Made by a program: the position numbers and the translations under genes. A stretch of 64,000 nucleotides of DNA from Schistocephalus solidus (lineage: Eukaryota; Platyhelminthes; Cestoda; Diphyllobothriidea; Diphyllobothriidae). The stretch lies in assembly GCA_017591395.1 (NCBI GenBank), contig WEDG01002038.1, positions 1-64,000 of the forward strand, written 5' to 3'. Every line of letters begins with the position of its first letter. Position 1 is the first letter of the stretch. The notes under the pieces are model-generated. The model did no database searches and was not told the origin of the DNA. It saw only the letters and a program-made list of their open reading frames with translations. Of the stretch, positions 20,401 to 31,758 are shown piece by piece.

Positions 20401-21780
20401 TGGATATGCGACATGCGTGTTTTATGGCTAAACTTGGCGTAGTACAGTTCTTTTCCAAGAAGAAAAATCGAGACTATCTCTTCAAGTTTTCTCCGTGCTC
20501 ATCGACCTCTTTTTGTTTTCTCGAACGAGTTACTAAACATCGGTCTCAAGGAGCCTGTGAATATTGCCTGTTTGCGTCAGTTCCTCTCAAGCACTGTCCT
20601 CGCAAACCTAGTAGATACTGGTCGTCCAGTGGTGATCGTAGAAACTTTGCGCTGTGCACACAGCGCAGGCAGACTGACAGCGCTTACTCGCAATGACAGA
20701 GGTAGTTACCGTGCAGATAATCAACACGGTCACAGAAGATGCCTACCTATGTTCTGCAGCTGCGAAGACCACAGGTTCTCCAGACTGGTCAACCAACTGA
20801 GGTGAAAGACGCACTAAACAGATTTGAACGCGATTCGACTCCTCATTTCTCCGCTATTACAACCGCTACGGTTGAGTGAGACTGTAAACGTCTCTTCCTT
20901 GGCACCCAAAATCCCCAGCTCACCTTCCACTGCACTTCTAGTTCTATTGTTTCTTACGCTCCCTCACCATTCTGGTCGTAATGTAGTTAAATCTTCGCCA
21001 AACCAAGTTATATACGACCTTTATTGTCTGAGGACAAATACTCAAAATTCACGTCTACCTAACTAGTTTTACGGCTTCAGTAGCAAGTGATACTAGTTAA
21101 AAGAGTCCACGCTAAACGCTCATGGGGCCAATTATATACCCTACCAGACAGCGACATGGATGGTTGTGTGTACTGCGTTTACAGTCCTGTTTGTAGAGCG
21201 CATAAAATTTGGCAACCGAAACACCGGGAGCTGTGTTCCTTCAGGGAGGACGAGTGAAAAACTACTCAATCACGTAGCTCTCGAAGAGTGGAAATATAAC
21301 TGCACTCAAATTGATAGCAGGAGGCAGCAATCTAGTTCTTTAGAACATTAAAAGAATCCTGATTTAATGCGGGAATTATGTGGGTTGGCGAATCGCGCCG
21401 AAGTTGGTTCTCTCCAGGCAAGTCCGCTACAGAAGTCCTTTTGCATCTAGAGAGCACATAGCATTAGTCACGTGAATCAATGACTGTAAAATAAGTTAAT
21501 CAGCACAGACACTCGGTTTAACTTGGCTGTACGGTGGGATTATCTGACTGTGGCTTTTGGCTCGTCTGAAAATAGCCCAATCTTATTAAGTGGTTAAATA
21601 CCCATTAGAGATCAGAGTTGACGACCGACTCGAAGACTGCGAGTCAAACTCAATGGCTTCTTCTGAATGTAGCCTCTAAAGCATTCTCATGAACATGAGC
21701 TCCACGCCATTCAGCTTGTTTCTGTGAAAACGTGGTGCATATCGCCAGAGAAAATATCACGTGTAGCCCACATAGACAGG
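17421..21780. other. No clearly recognisable gene
   Basis: Mixed AT-rich sequence. The only frame that looks at all protein-like is on the plus strand at about 20541-20701. It reads KEPVNIACLRQFLSSTV then LANLVDTGRPVVIVETLRC and ends at a possible donor GTAGTT. No domain or partner exon was found, so I do not call it a gene. Confidence 0.45.
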
Positions 21781-21995
21781 CTGTTTAGCTTATCAGTCAT
21801 TGCGCGCATTCCCGCCTCCAGTAATGCTGACGCTTTCTTGCCACCGCGTCTAGGTAGGTAAGGGAAGAGAGAGTGTGACAGATGCTGCGCAAGTCTGCTA
21901 TCACCGTAACACAATTCACACGCAAGTCACCATCCTACGCGCACCACATTGAGGAGCAAACGGGGAAATCGTTGTTAGCGGCGGTTGAACTGCCC
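21780..21995 (-). repeat. Family-2 repeat fragment
   Basis: It shares the order CACGCAAGTCACC, GGAGCAAACGG and CGGTTGAAC with the repeat at 13.8-14.2 kb, and includes the GGAAGAGAGAGTG segment. It is diverged and truncated. Confidence 0.5.
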
Positions 21996-22779
21996 TAGAG
22001 CAGACGACTGAAGCGGCGATTTTGCATGGGAAAGTACTGACAAACAAGTTTCCAAATGCTCCGGCTTTTGGCCTCATCATAAAAATAAATGACCATTCTC
22101 AAATGCCAGCATTTATGTGGAAAAAAAAAGAACGACGAACAACGATCATGTAAACGCGAACGCGTATAAAGGGATCAGTAGCATACCATGCAAGAATTTT
22201 GGAAATATCCTGGGTGGTGTGGTCCCGGAAGGCAAATCCTAAATTAAATAAAGCTGGTGACTTTTGAATAAACTGTACCATTTTGCACGTTCTTCGCCGA
22301 CGCAAAGCTCATCCTCCTTCACCAGTGAGCGGGTCAGTTCCACCGCCGACATTTCTCCACTGTGCGAGGAAACGTGGGCAAATAAATCGATTTCCTGCAG
22401 ATAAGACCGCCATGTGCTTCGCACGTGACGAGCCCTACGTATCAGATGCGAGTGAGGCAGTAGACGGTCCTGGTAATGTCGTTGGACCGGGAGCCGTACG
22501 ATTGTAACTTTCAATCCTTTAACATGGTTTGTCACGTAAAAACCAACCTAGCTGATTCATAGCGTAATTAGAGTCCATCTCCTCTCCTCTGAATTAATTA
22601 GCTGTTCACAGTTGACGTGAATTAGACTTCCAGTTGCTATTTTGCAGATAATTTGGGAAGCGAAAACCTAGGAGCGCTTGAAATTAGGTAATGGCCGAAC
22701 CATTTATAAACAGTGAAGGCCATATACATGAAGAAGTTGAAAGCAGATTTTTCTTCGGAGATCGGAAAATTCCCCGATT

Positions 22780-23590
22780 CAAGTCTCAAAACCGGCTCGC
22801 TGTATTGCACACACACACGACAGTTTGACCGTCGATTACCACGAGGTCCACCGTATGCTCCACGAAAGGGTGTTGCAGGGACGGTGACTTGCGCATGATT
22901 TAGTTTAAAGTGATAGTTGACTTGCGCTGTATCTTCCGCACTCTCTTCTCCTCCCCCACCTGAACCCGGTGTCACGACAGAGACAAGAAGACCGGAGGCG
23001 GGAGAGGACGTAGGTGGCTGGCGCGGCCGGAGCCGCCTTTTGGCATGCCACCACACCTTGCTTGGATCCCACGGATTAGGAGTGCCATAAAGGCCACTTT
23101 AAGAAGGAGTCATTGCAGTTTGACTCTCCGTCCGCCAGTCAGCCACTACGCACAAAACACACATTGGGCAGACCACGCGGTCCGAGTTACCCCGTCAGTT
23201 GGCAACCTTCCAAGCCACGGCTTTTGGCGCACCAAGATAGTTTCAAGCGCGTCAGATTGTCTATTGTGAGGAAAAATGCACTGAACCGTCGACCTCACTC
23301 TCCCTCCATCCCCACAATCAAACCACCGTCCGAGACAGTGAGTTGTCTGATGTGGGACTCGGGGTATTGGCTGACGGGTCCGCGTACCCGTCTTCGCGCG
23401 CCACAGCACGACCTGGCCCCCATAACACACACACCAGGATTCACAAACTTAGGGGATATGGAGAAGTCATCGCCATCTAAATCCCAGTCCACTGGTCAGC
23501 CACTCAACTAACACAGCACATGCGCTGGGCCAACGGCATGGTCCGGTGTAAGCGTCAGATTGGCAGCCTTCCAAGCCACGATTTATAGGT
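22780..23590 (+). repeat. Long family-2 repeat adjoining an RTE 3' end
   Basis: Starts near GACCGTCGATTACC and runs through GGGACGGTGACTTGCGC, GGCGGGAGAGG, GTGCCATAAAGGCCAC, CCAAGCCACGG and GCCTTCCAAGCCACG. The same order over about 750 bp occurs at 29.62-30.37 kb. In both places it abuts the 3' end of an RTE-like element on the minus strand. Confidence 0.75.
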
Positions 23591-23599
23591 AACCGTGCT

Positions 23600-26500
23600 T
23601 TTCTCAGGTACGTGATAATGGTGAGGGTGTGGTCTATGTATTGATGTAGGTAGTGTGCGCTGATGTGGCTAAGCCTCCAGTGGTTTACCGCAGGTTGTCG
23701 TGGAGGTGCAGTGAGAGCAGTGGAGGCGGCGCGTCAACTATATGGCGGAGCCCCAGGCAATGGTTCACCAGCCTCCGTGCGATGGATTCGCAGGTGACCG
23801 ACCAGGTCGATGCTTGAGGTGAATGTGCGGTCGCATTGAGGACAGTTTAGGAGAGAGTCCCCATTGCTGATAGTGGTGGTGGTGAAGGCGGTGGTGGTGG
23901 GGGTAATAGGTGATGAGTATTGGGATGCATTCTCTATGATGACGGGGGTAATAGAATTGATGCCAGGAGTGAGGGTGGGGGAGTCCGAAGGAGTGTTGGC
24001 AGCGTTTGACGTCGAAGTTGGAATTATCGGATTGTCAGTACATTGTGTCCGAAGATGTCCGTCCAGGCCGATTCGCGCGCGGAAGATGCGTTGACAGCGC
24101 GGGGATGTTGGAAGGGCCTGGGTATCGACTATGTTCGTCCGGGCGCTGGTGACGTTCGTGCCGCTCTTTTGGCCTTGGAGGTGGCGATCCAGTTGGCCTC
24201 ATAGATTGCTGAACCAGTCTTCACGGATCTTCTCCATGCCGGTCTATCCTGGGCAAGGTCCTCCCAAGGTGCCGGGTCGATTTGCAGTTACTTCAGAGAT
24301 TTCTTCAAAGTGTCGTTATAGCGTCGTTTTTGACCTCCCTGTCGGTGAGCATCCGTAGCGATATCTCCTTAGGAAAGTCGTTTGGGTAGTCGCTCGTCAT
24401 CCATTCTCACCAGGTGACCGCTCTACCGCAGTTGCACTTGCCTCAGCATGGCGTGGATGCTGAGGATTCCGGTCCGCTCCAGGACTTCCGTGTCCGGGAT
24501 CCTGTCTTGCCATCTCAGCTTCAGCATTCTGCGGAGGCAGCTGAGATGGAAGTGATTTAGCTTCCTGGCTTGGTTCGAGTAGACGGTCTAGGTCTCCGCT
24601 CCGTAAAGGAGTGTCGTCAAGACAACGGCCTTTTACATCTTCATTTTGGTGTTCAGGTGAATGCCATGGCGATTCCACACGGAGGCTTACAACCGGCCGA
24701 AGGCCTGACTAGCTTTGAAGATCCGTTGCGCTATCTCGTTATCGATTCTCGTGTTGTGTGAGAGCATGCTTCCTAGATAAGCGAAGGTTTCCCATTTTTG
24801 AGTTGAACACCGTTGACATTTATTCGGGGAGCATTGTATTCCGCGCTGGGTGGCGGTTGATGCATGACTACCGTTTTGGCTGTACTGATTGTTAATCCAA
24901 AATTGGCGCAGCCTGCGGTGAAGTTATCCATACTCCTTTGCATGTCCTCCTCCGTCACGGTGTTAAGGACGCAGTCGTCCGCGAAGAGCAAGTCATGGAC
25001 TGTAGTCGTAGACACACGTGGTGAAGCCTGCATAAGCCGACTGTTGAGAAGGTGCCCGTCAGTTCTGTAGGTGATGCGGATACCAGGCTGCTCATCACGA
25101 TAGGCGTCCATCAGCATAGCCGAGAACATGAGACTGAAACGGGCGGGGGATCAGTACGCAGCCCTGCTTCACTCCGTTGGACACTGCAAATGCTTCGGAT
25201 ACTGTCCCGTTGTCAGTGACGCGCGCCGTCATCCCGACATGAAGCTGACGCACCACGTGCGTGAACGACTCAGGGCAGCCAAATTTCTGCATCAATTTCC
25301 ACAGTCCGTCGCGATTCACTGTGTCAAAGGCTTTCGTCAGATCTACAAAGATAGTGTATAGGTGAGTTCGCATCTCCTGGCACTTCTGTTGTAGCTGGCG
25401 GGCGGCGAAGATCATGTCGTTTGTTCCACGGTGTCGGCGGAAGCCACATTGGCTTTCTGGGAGCAGGTCCTGCTCTAGGTGACCGTTCAGACGATTGAGA
25501 AGGATACGGGTCGAAGATCTTCTCGGCAATGTTGAGCAACGAGATGCCTCTGTGATTATTACAGAGTTGCCGGTTCCACTTCCACTTGTAGAGATGGACG
25601 ATGGTCGCATCTTTGAAATCCTGAGGAACTTGTCCTTGGCGTTACATCTCCTGGAAGAGTGTTATGAGTTCTGCCATCAGCCGGGGCCTGCCGTGCTTGT
25701 AGACTTCCGGTGGAATTTTGTCGGATCCCGGTGATTTTCCGCTAGAAATCTACTGCACGGCCCGGATGGTTTCTGGTAGGGAAGGTGGCAGACCCAGGTC
25801 ATTTTTCGTGTCCACTTGAGGGAGTCGGTCAATGGCAGCATCGGAGATGGCTGATGAGCAAGTAAGGACAATTCTGAAAAGCGCGGCTCAGCGCATTAAA
25901 ATTTGCGATTTCTCTGTCATCAATGTTGTGCCGTCAGAACTGAGCAGCGGTGCGGACCCCTTGATACACGGGCCGTAGATGGCCTTGATGGCTTTGAAAA
26001 AGTTTTTCATTTCATTGCAGTCCGCATACCCCTTGGATTTCCTCAGCCTTTTGGATCATCCAGGCGTCCTGCATCTCACGCAGCCATTGCTGTACAAGGC
26101 GGCCGCATCTGAAGAAGGCTGCTTTGGTGGCGTCAGTCCGAAGGCCCATGTAGGCTTTGTGTAGTCCATTCTTCTCCGCGAGTAAGTTGCTGATGTCGGC
26201 GTCATTGTCGTCAAACCAGTCCTGGTGTTGATGGCGTGTACGTTCAAGGACTTCGAGGGCAGTGAACTGGATGACATTTCGCAGTTGACACCATCGTGTC
26301 TCCACGGTGGCGTTATAATCTGGAGCATGCAGGTTCTCCAGTTTCTGGGTTATTTGGTTGCTGAAATCAAAGCAGTGAGCAGGCAGATTAAGCAAAAGCG
26401 TATTTAACATACCTGGCGGTCGCTTAACTTGGGGCCTTCGTCGGGGTTGAAGCCACAGCCTCATCTGGGAGATGACGAGGCGGTGATCGGTCCAACCATC

Positions 26501-27790
26501 GGCATCGCGCATCACCTTGGTTACCAGCACGTCCTGTCGATCTCGGCTTCGGACGAGAACATAGCCCAGCAGCTGCCAGTGCCGCGACGAAGGGTGCATC
26601 CACGTTGCCTTCTCTCGCGTCGAAAGGCGGAAGAAGGTGTTGGTCTGCAGGAGACGGTATTCCGCACACGTTCGCAGAAGAAGGAGGCCGCTATTCTTAC
26701 AGCAAACGAGACCGCGGGAACCCAGCACTCCCTGCCAAGCAGCGTGGTCCGTCCTGACGCGGGTTTTGAAGTCACCAAGGCCAATTAACTTGTCCAGTTT
26801 CGGTACAGTCACCAGCAGGGCGTGCAGGTCCTCGTAGAATTTGTCCTTCGCCACATCAGAGCTCATCATTGGGGAGCGTAGGCGCTGATGATGGTGGCGA
26901 ACTGGTCTCCCCGAAGAGGCAGGCGGAGGCTCAAAAGCGATCATTGAAGGCCTGCGGCAGACATGGCAGACGTCCCACGATGTCTGTACGGATGGCAAAG
27001 GTGACGCCAGCGTCGCGTTGCTCTGCCTTCGGCCGTTCGCTCCATAAGAAGGTGTAGCCGGCACCCACTTCCTCCAGCTGACCCTGCTCAGAGAATCGGG
27101 TCTCGTTGAGAGCAGCAATGTCCACCTTGTAGCACGCCAAATCTCGAGCGACTAGCGCCGTCCTCCGTTCCGGCCAGTTGCTCCTAGGATTGTCTAAAAG
27201 GGAACGAACATTCCAGGCTGCTAGTGTGAGTAGACTCACCCGAGCAGCCTGGAGGGTATGGCGAGGGGGATGGGGACGGTGGTATTGTTGTTTGTTTGAG
27301 TTTTACGACCGCGTATTTGCGATCTGCGAGCCGTGGCTGGCTGCAGAAGACGTGAGGCTCAGCATTTGGTTGGGGAACCTTTTCTAGCCCCTTCCTCCGC
27401 GAGGAGGCAAGCAGTGCTGTCCCAAAATAGGGCTGCTCGGGCATCCCAGACGGCTGCCGAACTCCACTATGGGTCACGGTTTAGTTTTAGTGGGAGAACG
27501 ACCCGAGTTAGCCTGGGCCGACTACGGGGTTGCTGTCGCCCCCACCGTAGGACTTTTTGAGAGGGGGGAGGTGGGAATTTCGGGAGTCAGACATACAGGT
27601 TGTGGAGGCACACCCAACACTGAAGACCCTCACCTGGTTTAGCCCGCCGGTCAAGACGTTTGCCCGGGGTGTGGCCGCTGGGAAGAACCCAACTTCGAGG
27701 AGCCACAGGTGAGAGTTCGGTACCAGTTAGAGGCGGCCACAGGAGCATTCACCACCAGACTCATATTTTTGCCTTTTACACGTTCTCATG
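23600..27790 (-). mobile_element. RTE-like non-LTR retrotransposon, near full length but frameshifted
   Basis: Read on the minus strand. First comes a 5' region (27790-27240). An AP endonuclease domain begins TLAAWNVRSLLDN (about 27230), with DIAALNETRFSEQGQL and then GLGDFKTRVRTDHAAW. The linker carries TDHRLVISQMRLWLQPRRRP. The reverse transcriptase shows FVDLTKAFDTVNRDGLW (motif A, about 25350), SNGVKQGCVL (motif B, about 25170) and LLFADDCVL (motif C with Ala-Asp-Asp, 24992-24966). The C-terminal region ends in C2H2-type zinc fingers (about 24100 and 23850). At least four frameshifts or stops break the frame, for example near 26930, 26010 and 25130, so this copy is inactive. Its catalytic motifs survive, so it was probably active fairly recently. 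Confidence 0.9.
26012..27118 (-). pseudogene. RTE endonuclease/linker open frame fragment
   Basis: The longest open frame in the window (368 codons), within the RTE-like element. Its first 60 codons are out of the protein's true frame. From about 26885 down it reads genuine element sequence: KDKFYEDLHALLVTVPKLDK, TNTFFRLSTREKATW, then the linker to a stop after the frame reaches KAEEIQGVCGL. It is a fragment of the retroelement polyprotein, not a host gene. Confidence 0.85.
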
Positions 27791-27839
27791 TATATGTACA
27801 TACATGATAGTTCGACCATCGTGCTTGACAATTTCCACC

Positions 27840-28020
27840 ATATGCTGTGCAGGGACGGTTACTTGCGTTGGATTATAGTGAGAGTAGACTTTCGATGCAT
27901 CTACCTCACTCTCTGTTCAACTCCCCACCTGGACCCGATGTCAAGACAGAGTCAAGAAGACCGGAGATGGGAGAGAGAGCGCGGGCCCACGCACTGTGTT
28001 CCAATACGCACATTAATATG
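27840..28020 (+). repeat. Family-2 repeat fragment
   Basis: Contains CAGGGACGGTTACTTGCG, ATTATAGTGAGAGTAGAC, CCACCTGGACCCGATGTCAAG, read as the family order, and GGAGATGGGAGAGAGAGCG. It lies just 5' of the RTE element's own 5' flank. Confidence 0.65.
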
Positions 28021-28249
28021 TAATCAGCAACAACCGCTTTGAAAAGCATTTAATAAATAAGCGGCTAATGCACTTCTTATGCTGTGCTGCATCCGCTGCA
28101 AAAGCATCCCGAATGTCCATACCCGAGGCGTTATGTACCGTGCCTCCATCGCCGATTTTCATTAATGACATAAACATTTGCTGACAATTTGTTTCATGCA
28201 ATTCTTGGAAGCAGAAATTTTTCGGCCTTACATTTCGCATCCTCATTCG

Positions 28250-28490
28250 ACCCCATCATCAGAAACTGTCGCAGAGAATGTCGACGGGTGCTCGGAGCGA
28301 ATGGTTACCCCCTAAACTTTGCCAATCGGTGCCTAAGTAAACGCACTGAGGGACAAACTTCAATCGATCCTAAATTTTTGCGAGCGATTCCGTGTGTGAA
28401 AAACGTCTCGGAAGCCGTCAACCGCCTCCTCACACCACGCTGAGTTGGAATGGCGCACATACAGACATCAGGCGCCAGGTAAGAAGACTG
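28250..28490 (+). pseudogene. Penelope-like element fragment (between RT and GIY-YIG)
   Basis: The plus strand encodes ANGYPLNFANRCLSK and then AIPCVKNVSEAVNRLLTP. This matches the linker of the Penelope-like element at 55190-55350 (ANGYPCNFIERSRLAK, DGVSEAVSRLLRP). Neither the reverse transcriptase core nor the endonuclease is present. Confidence 0.75.
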
Positions 28491-29039
28491 AAAGACCCGC
28501 TGTCCTAGCGGGAAACCTCTGGTGCGGGTGACCAGCAGTCACAGTGACAGCGAGCCAACTTGCCGAGCGAACCTCACACCAAGAATAGGTGGGCGGACCG
28601 ACAAGTAATCATCGCAGAAATTACAATCCCCCAGTGATGAAAACGAGGCTTGCTAAATATATGCGCAGAAGATTAAAGGGAGTGGTCGTTACGATTCTTG
28701 AAAGGAATGCAGGTTAGAGGGCCATGATCCAAACAAATTGCGGCTCACACGGTGGCGCCTCTCATCTTGATTAACTGGATGTGCGGCCGGGTACCATAGA
28801 ATCAGTAATTGCCGTAGGACCAGCTCACTGTTGGTGCATGTTTGATCGTCGTCGTCACGGGATGCCTCTTGCTTCTTCAATGCAGTCTCGGCCTACAACT
28901 ACATCGGATCCAGCAAACGTCCATGGTCTCTGTGCAAACCCAATAGGAGCGGCGTGAGAAGGCAGCTGATGGTTCCCACGAAATTCTTGACATGCAGACT
29001 TTTCTTCTGACTTAAGTCAGATGGGCGCGCACGGCGGTG

Positions 29040-29260
29040 CAGGCCCTCTTTCCTATTAAGCTCACTATTATTATTACTATTGAAATTATTCTAAGTAATG
29101 TATTATTTACCCTGGACCTCAGTTGCATGATATCATTTACTTCCTTGAACCTTTTACTTGAACTTGTACTTGCTACGGCTGTGGTCATGCCTGATTTAGC
29201 AGGTCTCAATGATGTCACCGATTGTGATCGGCGATTCCACTCCACCGCACAAAACAATTT
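29040..29260 (-). mobile_element. 3' end fragment of the 6-kb LINE family
   Basis: On the minus strand SLRPAKSGMTTAVASTSSS matches SSRPTRSGMITAVTSKSS at the 3' end of the LINE at 6.03 kb. Only the last about 100-200 bp of the element is recognisable. Confidence 0.55.
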
Positions 29261-29619
29261 GTACTACGCACGTTTCCATTACTTGTTCTAGTCTACACGG
29301 AGGGTGTACGCACTCATTGGAAGTAGGAAAAAGTTATTCTCAGCTTTAGATTAAGTGTTTATTAGTGAAAATATTTACGCTGCACGACTCAAACATACAT
29401 AAGTCTGAGAAAGAACGTTGAAAGAAGGTAGACGTGCACGCTGGACAGACTACTACTAATAAACTTACGAGTAGGCTGCTTTGATGGCTGTTTGATAATT
29501 TGAAATTCAGTTACGCTTTGAATTTGGTTCACTTATAAATCGGCGTAAACAAGAAGGGTTTAATTCAGCATCGGGCTGTCTCATTCTGCTATTTTTGGAG
29601 CATTTCAGAACACAATTTC

Positions 29620-30370
29620 GACCGTCGTTTTCGGCGGTGGTGCAGGGACGGCGACTTGCGCTCGATTATAATGAGAGTATACTTTCACTGCATCTACCTC
29701 ACTCTCTGTTCCGCTCCCACACCTAGGCCCCGTGTCAAGACAGAGTTAAGAAAACCGGAGATGGGAGAGAGAGCGTGGGCCCATGCGCTGTGATCCAGTC
29801 CAAAACAAAGACAATCCAACACCAGGGAGGAGCGGCTCGGATCCCAATTGAGTGGGAGTTCCATAAATGCCACATTTATAATGAGTCATTACAGTCTGAC
29901 CCATCACTCCGCCAGTAGTACATTGCACAAGAATGCAAGCACTGGGCTGACCACGCGGTCCATGTCATCCCGTCAGTTGGCAACCTTTCAAGCCGCGGTT
30001 TTTTACGCACCATGATCGTTTCAAGCGCGTCAGATTGTCTATAGTGAGGAAACATGCGCTGAGCCGTCAACCTCACTCTCTCCCCCACCCCACAATTAGA
30101 CCACCATCCGAGTCGGTCGGCTGTCTGATGTGGGAAGTTGGCACATTGTCTGATGGGCCGGTATACCCGTCTTCGCGCGCCACAGCACGGCCTGGCCCCA
30201 CTTAAAGCACACAACAAGATTCACAAAACCCAGGGGTAAGAAGGAGCCATAGCCGTCTGACTCCCAGTCCACTGGTCAGCAACTTACCGTACAAAACACA
30301 CTGGCCAACGGCGTGAATTTGTGTAAGCGTCAGATTGGCAGCCTTCCAAGCCAAGATTTCTAGGAAACCT
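29620..30370 (+). repeat. Long family-2 repeat adjoining an RTE 3' end (second copy)
   Basis: Colinear with 22780-23590: GACCGTCG, GGGACGGCGACTTGCG, GGAGATGGGAGAGAG, CCAAGCCG and CCTTCCAAGCCAAGA all occur in the same order and spacing. It abuts the truncated RTE copy to its right, as the first copy does. Confidence 0.75.
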
Positions 30371-30379
30371 TAATAGTCT

Positions 30380-31758
30380 TAGGTAGGCGATGGTGGTGGG
30401 AGTGATATGTTGTTGGAGGAAAGGCGCTTTGATGTGGTCTAGCCTACGGTGGTTTACCGCAGGTTATCGTGGAGTTGCATGTGGCCTAATAAACCCATGT
30501 GGTATGAGAATGAGGAAACCATGATATTCTCAGGTACGTGCTGATGGTGAGGGTGTTGTCTATGTATTGGTGTAGGTAGTGTGCGCTGATATGGCTTAGC
30601 CTCCAGTGGTTTACCGCAGGTTGTCGTGGAGGCGCATGTCTCCAAATAGGCCCATGTGGTGTGTAAATGTTCGGGAGCAGTGAGGGCAGTGAAGGCGGGC
30701 GCGTCAACTATATGGCGGAGCCCCAGGCAATGGTTCACCAGCCTCCGTGCGATGGATTCGCAGGTGACCGACCAGGTCGATGCTTGAGGTGAATGTGCGG
30801 TCGCATTGAGGACAGTTTAGGAGAGAGTCCCCATTGCTGATAGTGGTGGTGGTGGGAATAATAGGTGATGACTATTGGGATGGGTTCTCTATGATGACGA
30901 AGGTAATGGAATTGATGCCAGGAGTGAGGGTGGGGGAGTCCGAAGGAGTGTTGGCAGCGTTTGACGTCGAAGTTGGAATTGTCGGATTGTCAGTACATTG
31001 CGTCCGAAGATGTCCGTCCAGGCTGATTCGCGCGCGGAAGATGCGTTGACAGCGCGGGGATGTTGGAAGGGCCTGGGTATCGAGTATGTTGGTCCGGGGC
31101 GCTGGTGACGTTCGTGCCGCTCTTTTGGCCTTGGAGGTGGCGATCCAGTTGGCCTCATAGATTGCTGAACCAGTCTTCAAGGATCTTTTCCATACCGGTC
31201 TATCCTGGGCAAGGCCCTCCCAGGTCGCCGGGTTTATTGGCAGTTGCTTCAGTATTCTCTGGAGTCATCTTAGATGGAAGTGATTCAGCTTCCTGGCCTG
31301 GTTTTAGAAGACGGTCCAGGTGTCCGCTCCGTAAAGGAGTGTCGTCAAGACGACGTCCTTGAACATCCTCAGTTTGGTTTTCCAGGGGAATACCGTGGCA
31401 ATTCCACTCGGAGGCCTGCAGCCGGCCGAAGGCCTGACTAACTTCGGAGATCCGTTGGGCAACCTCGTCATCGATTCTCGTGTTGCATGAGAGCGTGCTT
31501 CCTAGATAAGCGAAGGTTTCCAAGTTTTTTAGTTGAGCACCGTTGACATTTATTCGGGAAGCATTATATTCCGCGCTGGGTGGCGGTTGATGCATGACCA
31601 CCGTTTTGGCTGTACTGATTGTTGATCCAAAATTGGCGCAGCCTGCGGTGAAGATGTCCATACGCCTTTGCATGTCCTCCTCCGTCACGGTGTTAAAGGC
31701 GCAGTCGTCCGCGAAGAGTTAGTCATGGACTGTAGCCGTAGACACACGTGTGACTGTA
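30380..31758 (-). mobile_element. 5'-truncated RTE-like element (C-terminal half with zinc fingers)
   Basis: On the minus strand it begins just after the RT motif C region (TEEDMQRRMDIFTAGCANFG, about 31690) and continues through the thumb and C-terminal domain. It ends in C2H2 fingers: CPQCDRTFTSSIDLVGHLRIH at about 30820-30750, and a second finger whose first His is Asp (MGLFGDMRLH). The last finger segment plus its downstream spacer is duplicated (about 30440-30530 and 30590-30690). The 5' break at about 31758 abuts the 3' tail of the next copy. Confidence 0.85.

Noticed and set aside
23864..24358. Plus-strand frames of about 75 codons, repeated at 30834-31362
   Set aside because: They are antisense to the RTE C-terminal zinc-finger region. 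The duplication reflects the element, not a gene family.
26429..26837. Plus-strand frames of 66-119 codons
   Set aside because: They are antisense to the RTE endonuclease, whose minus-strand reading has clear motifs.
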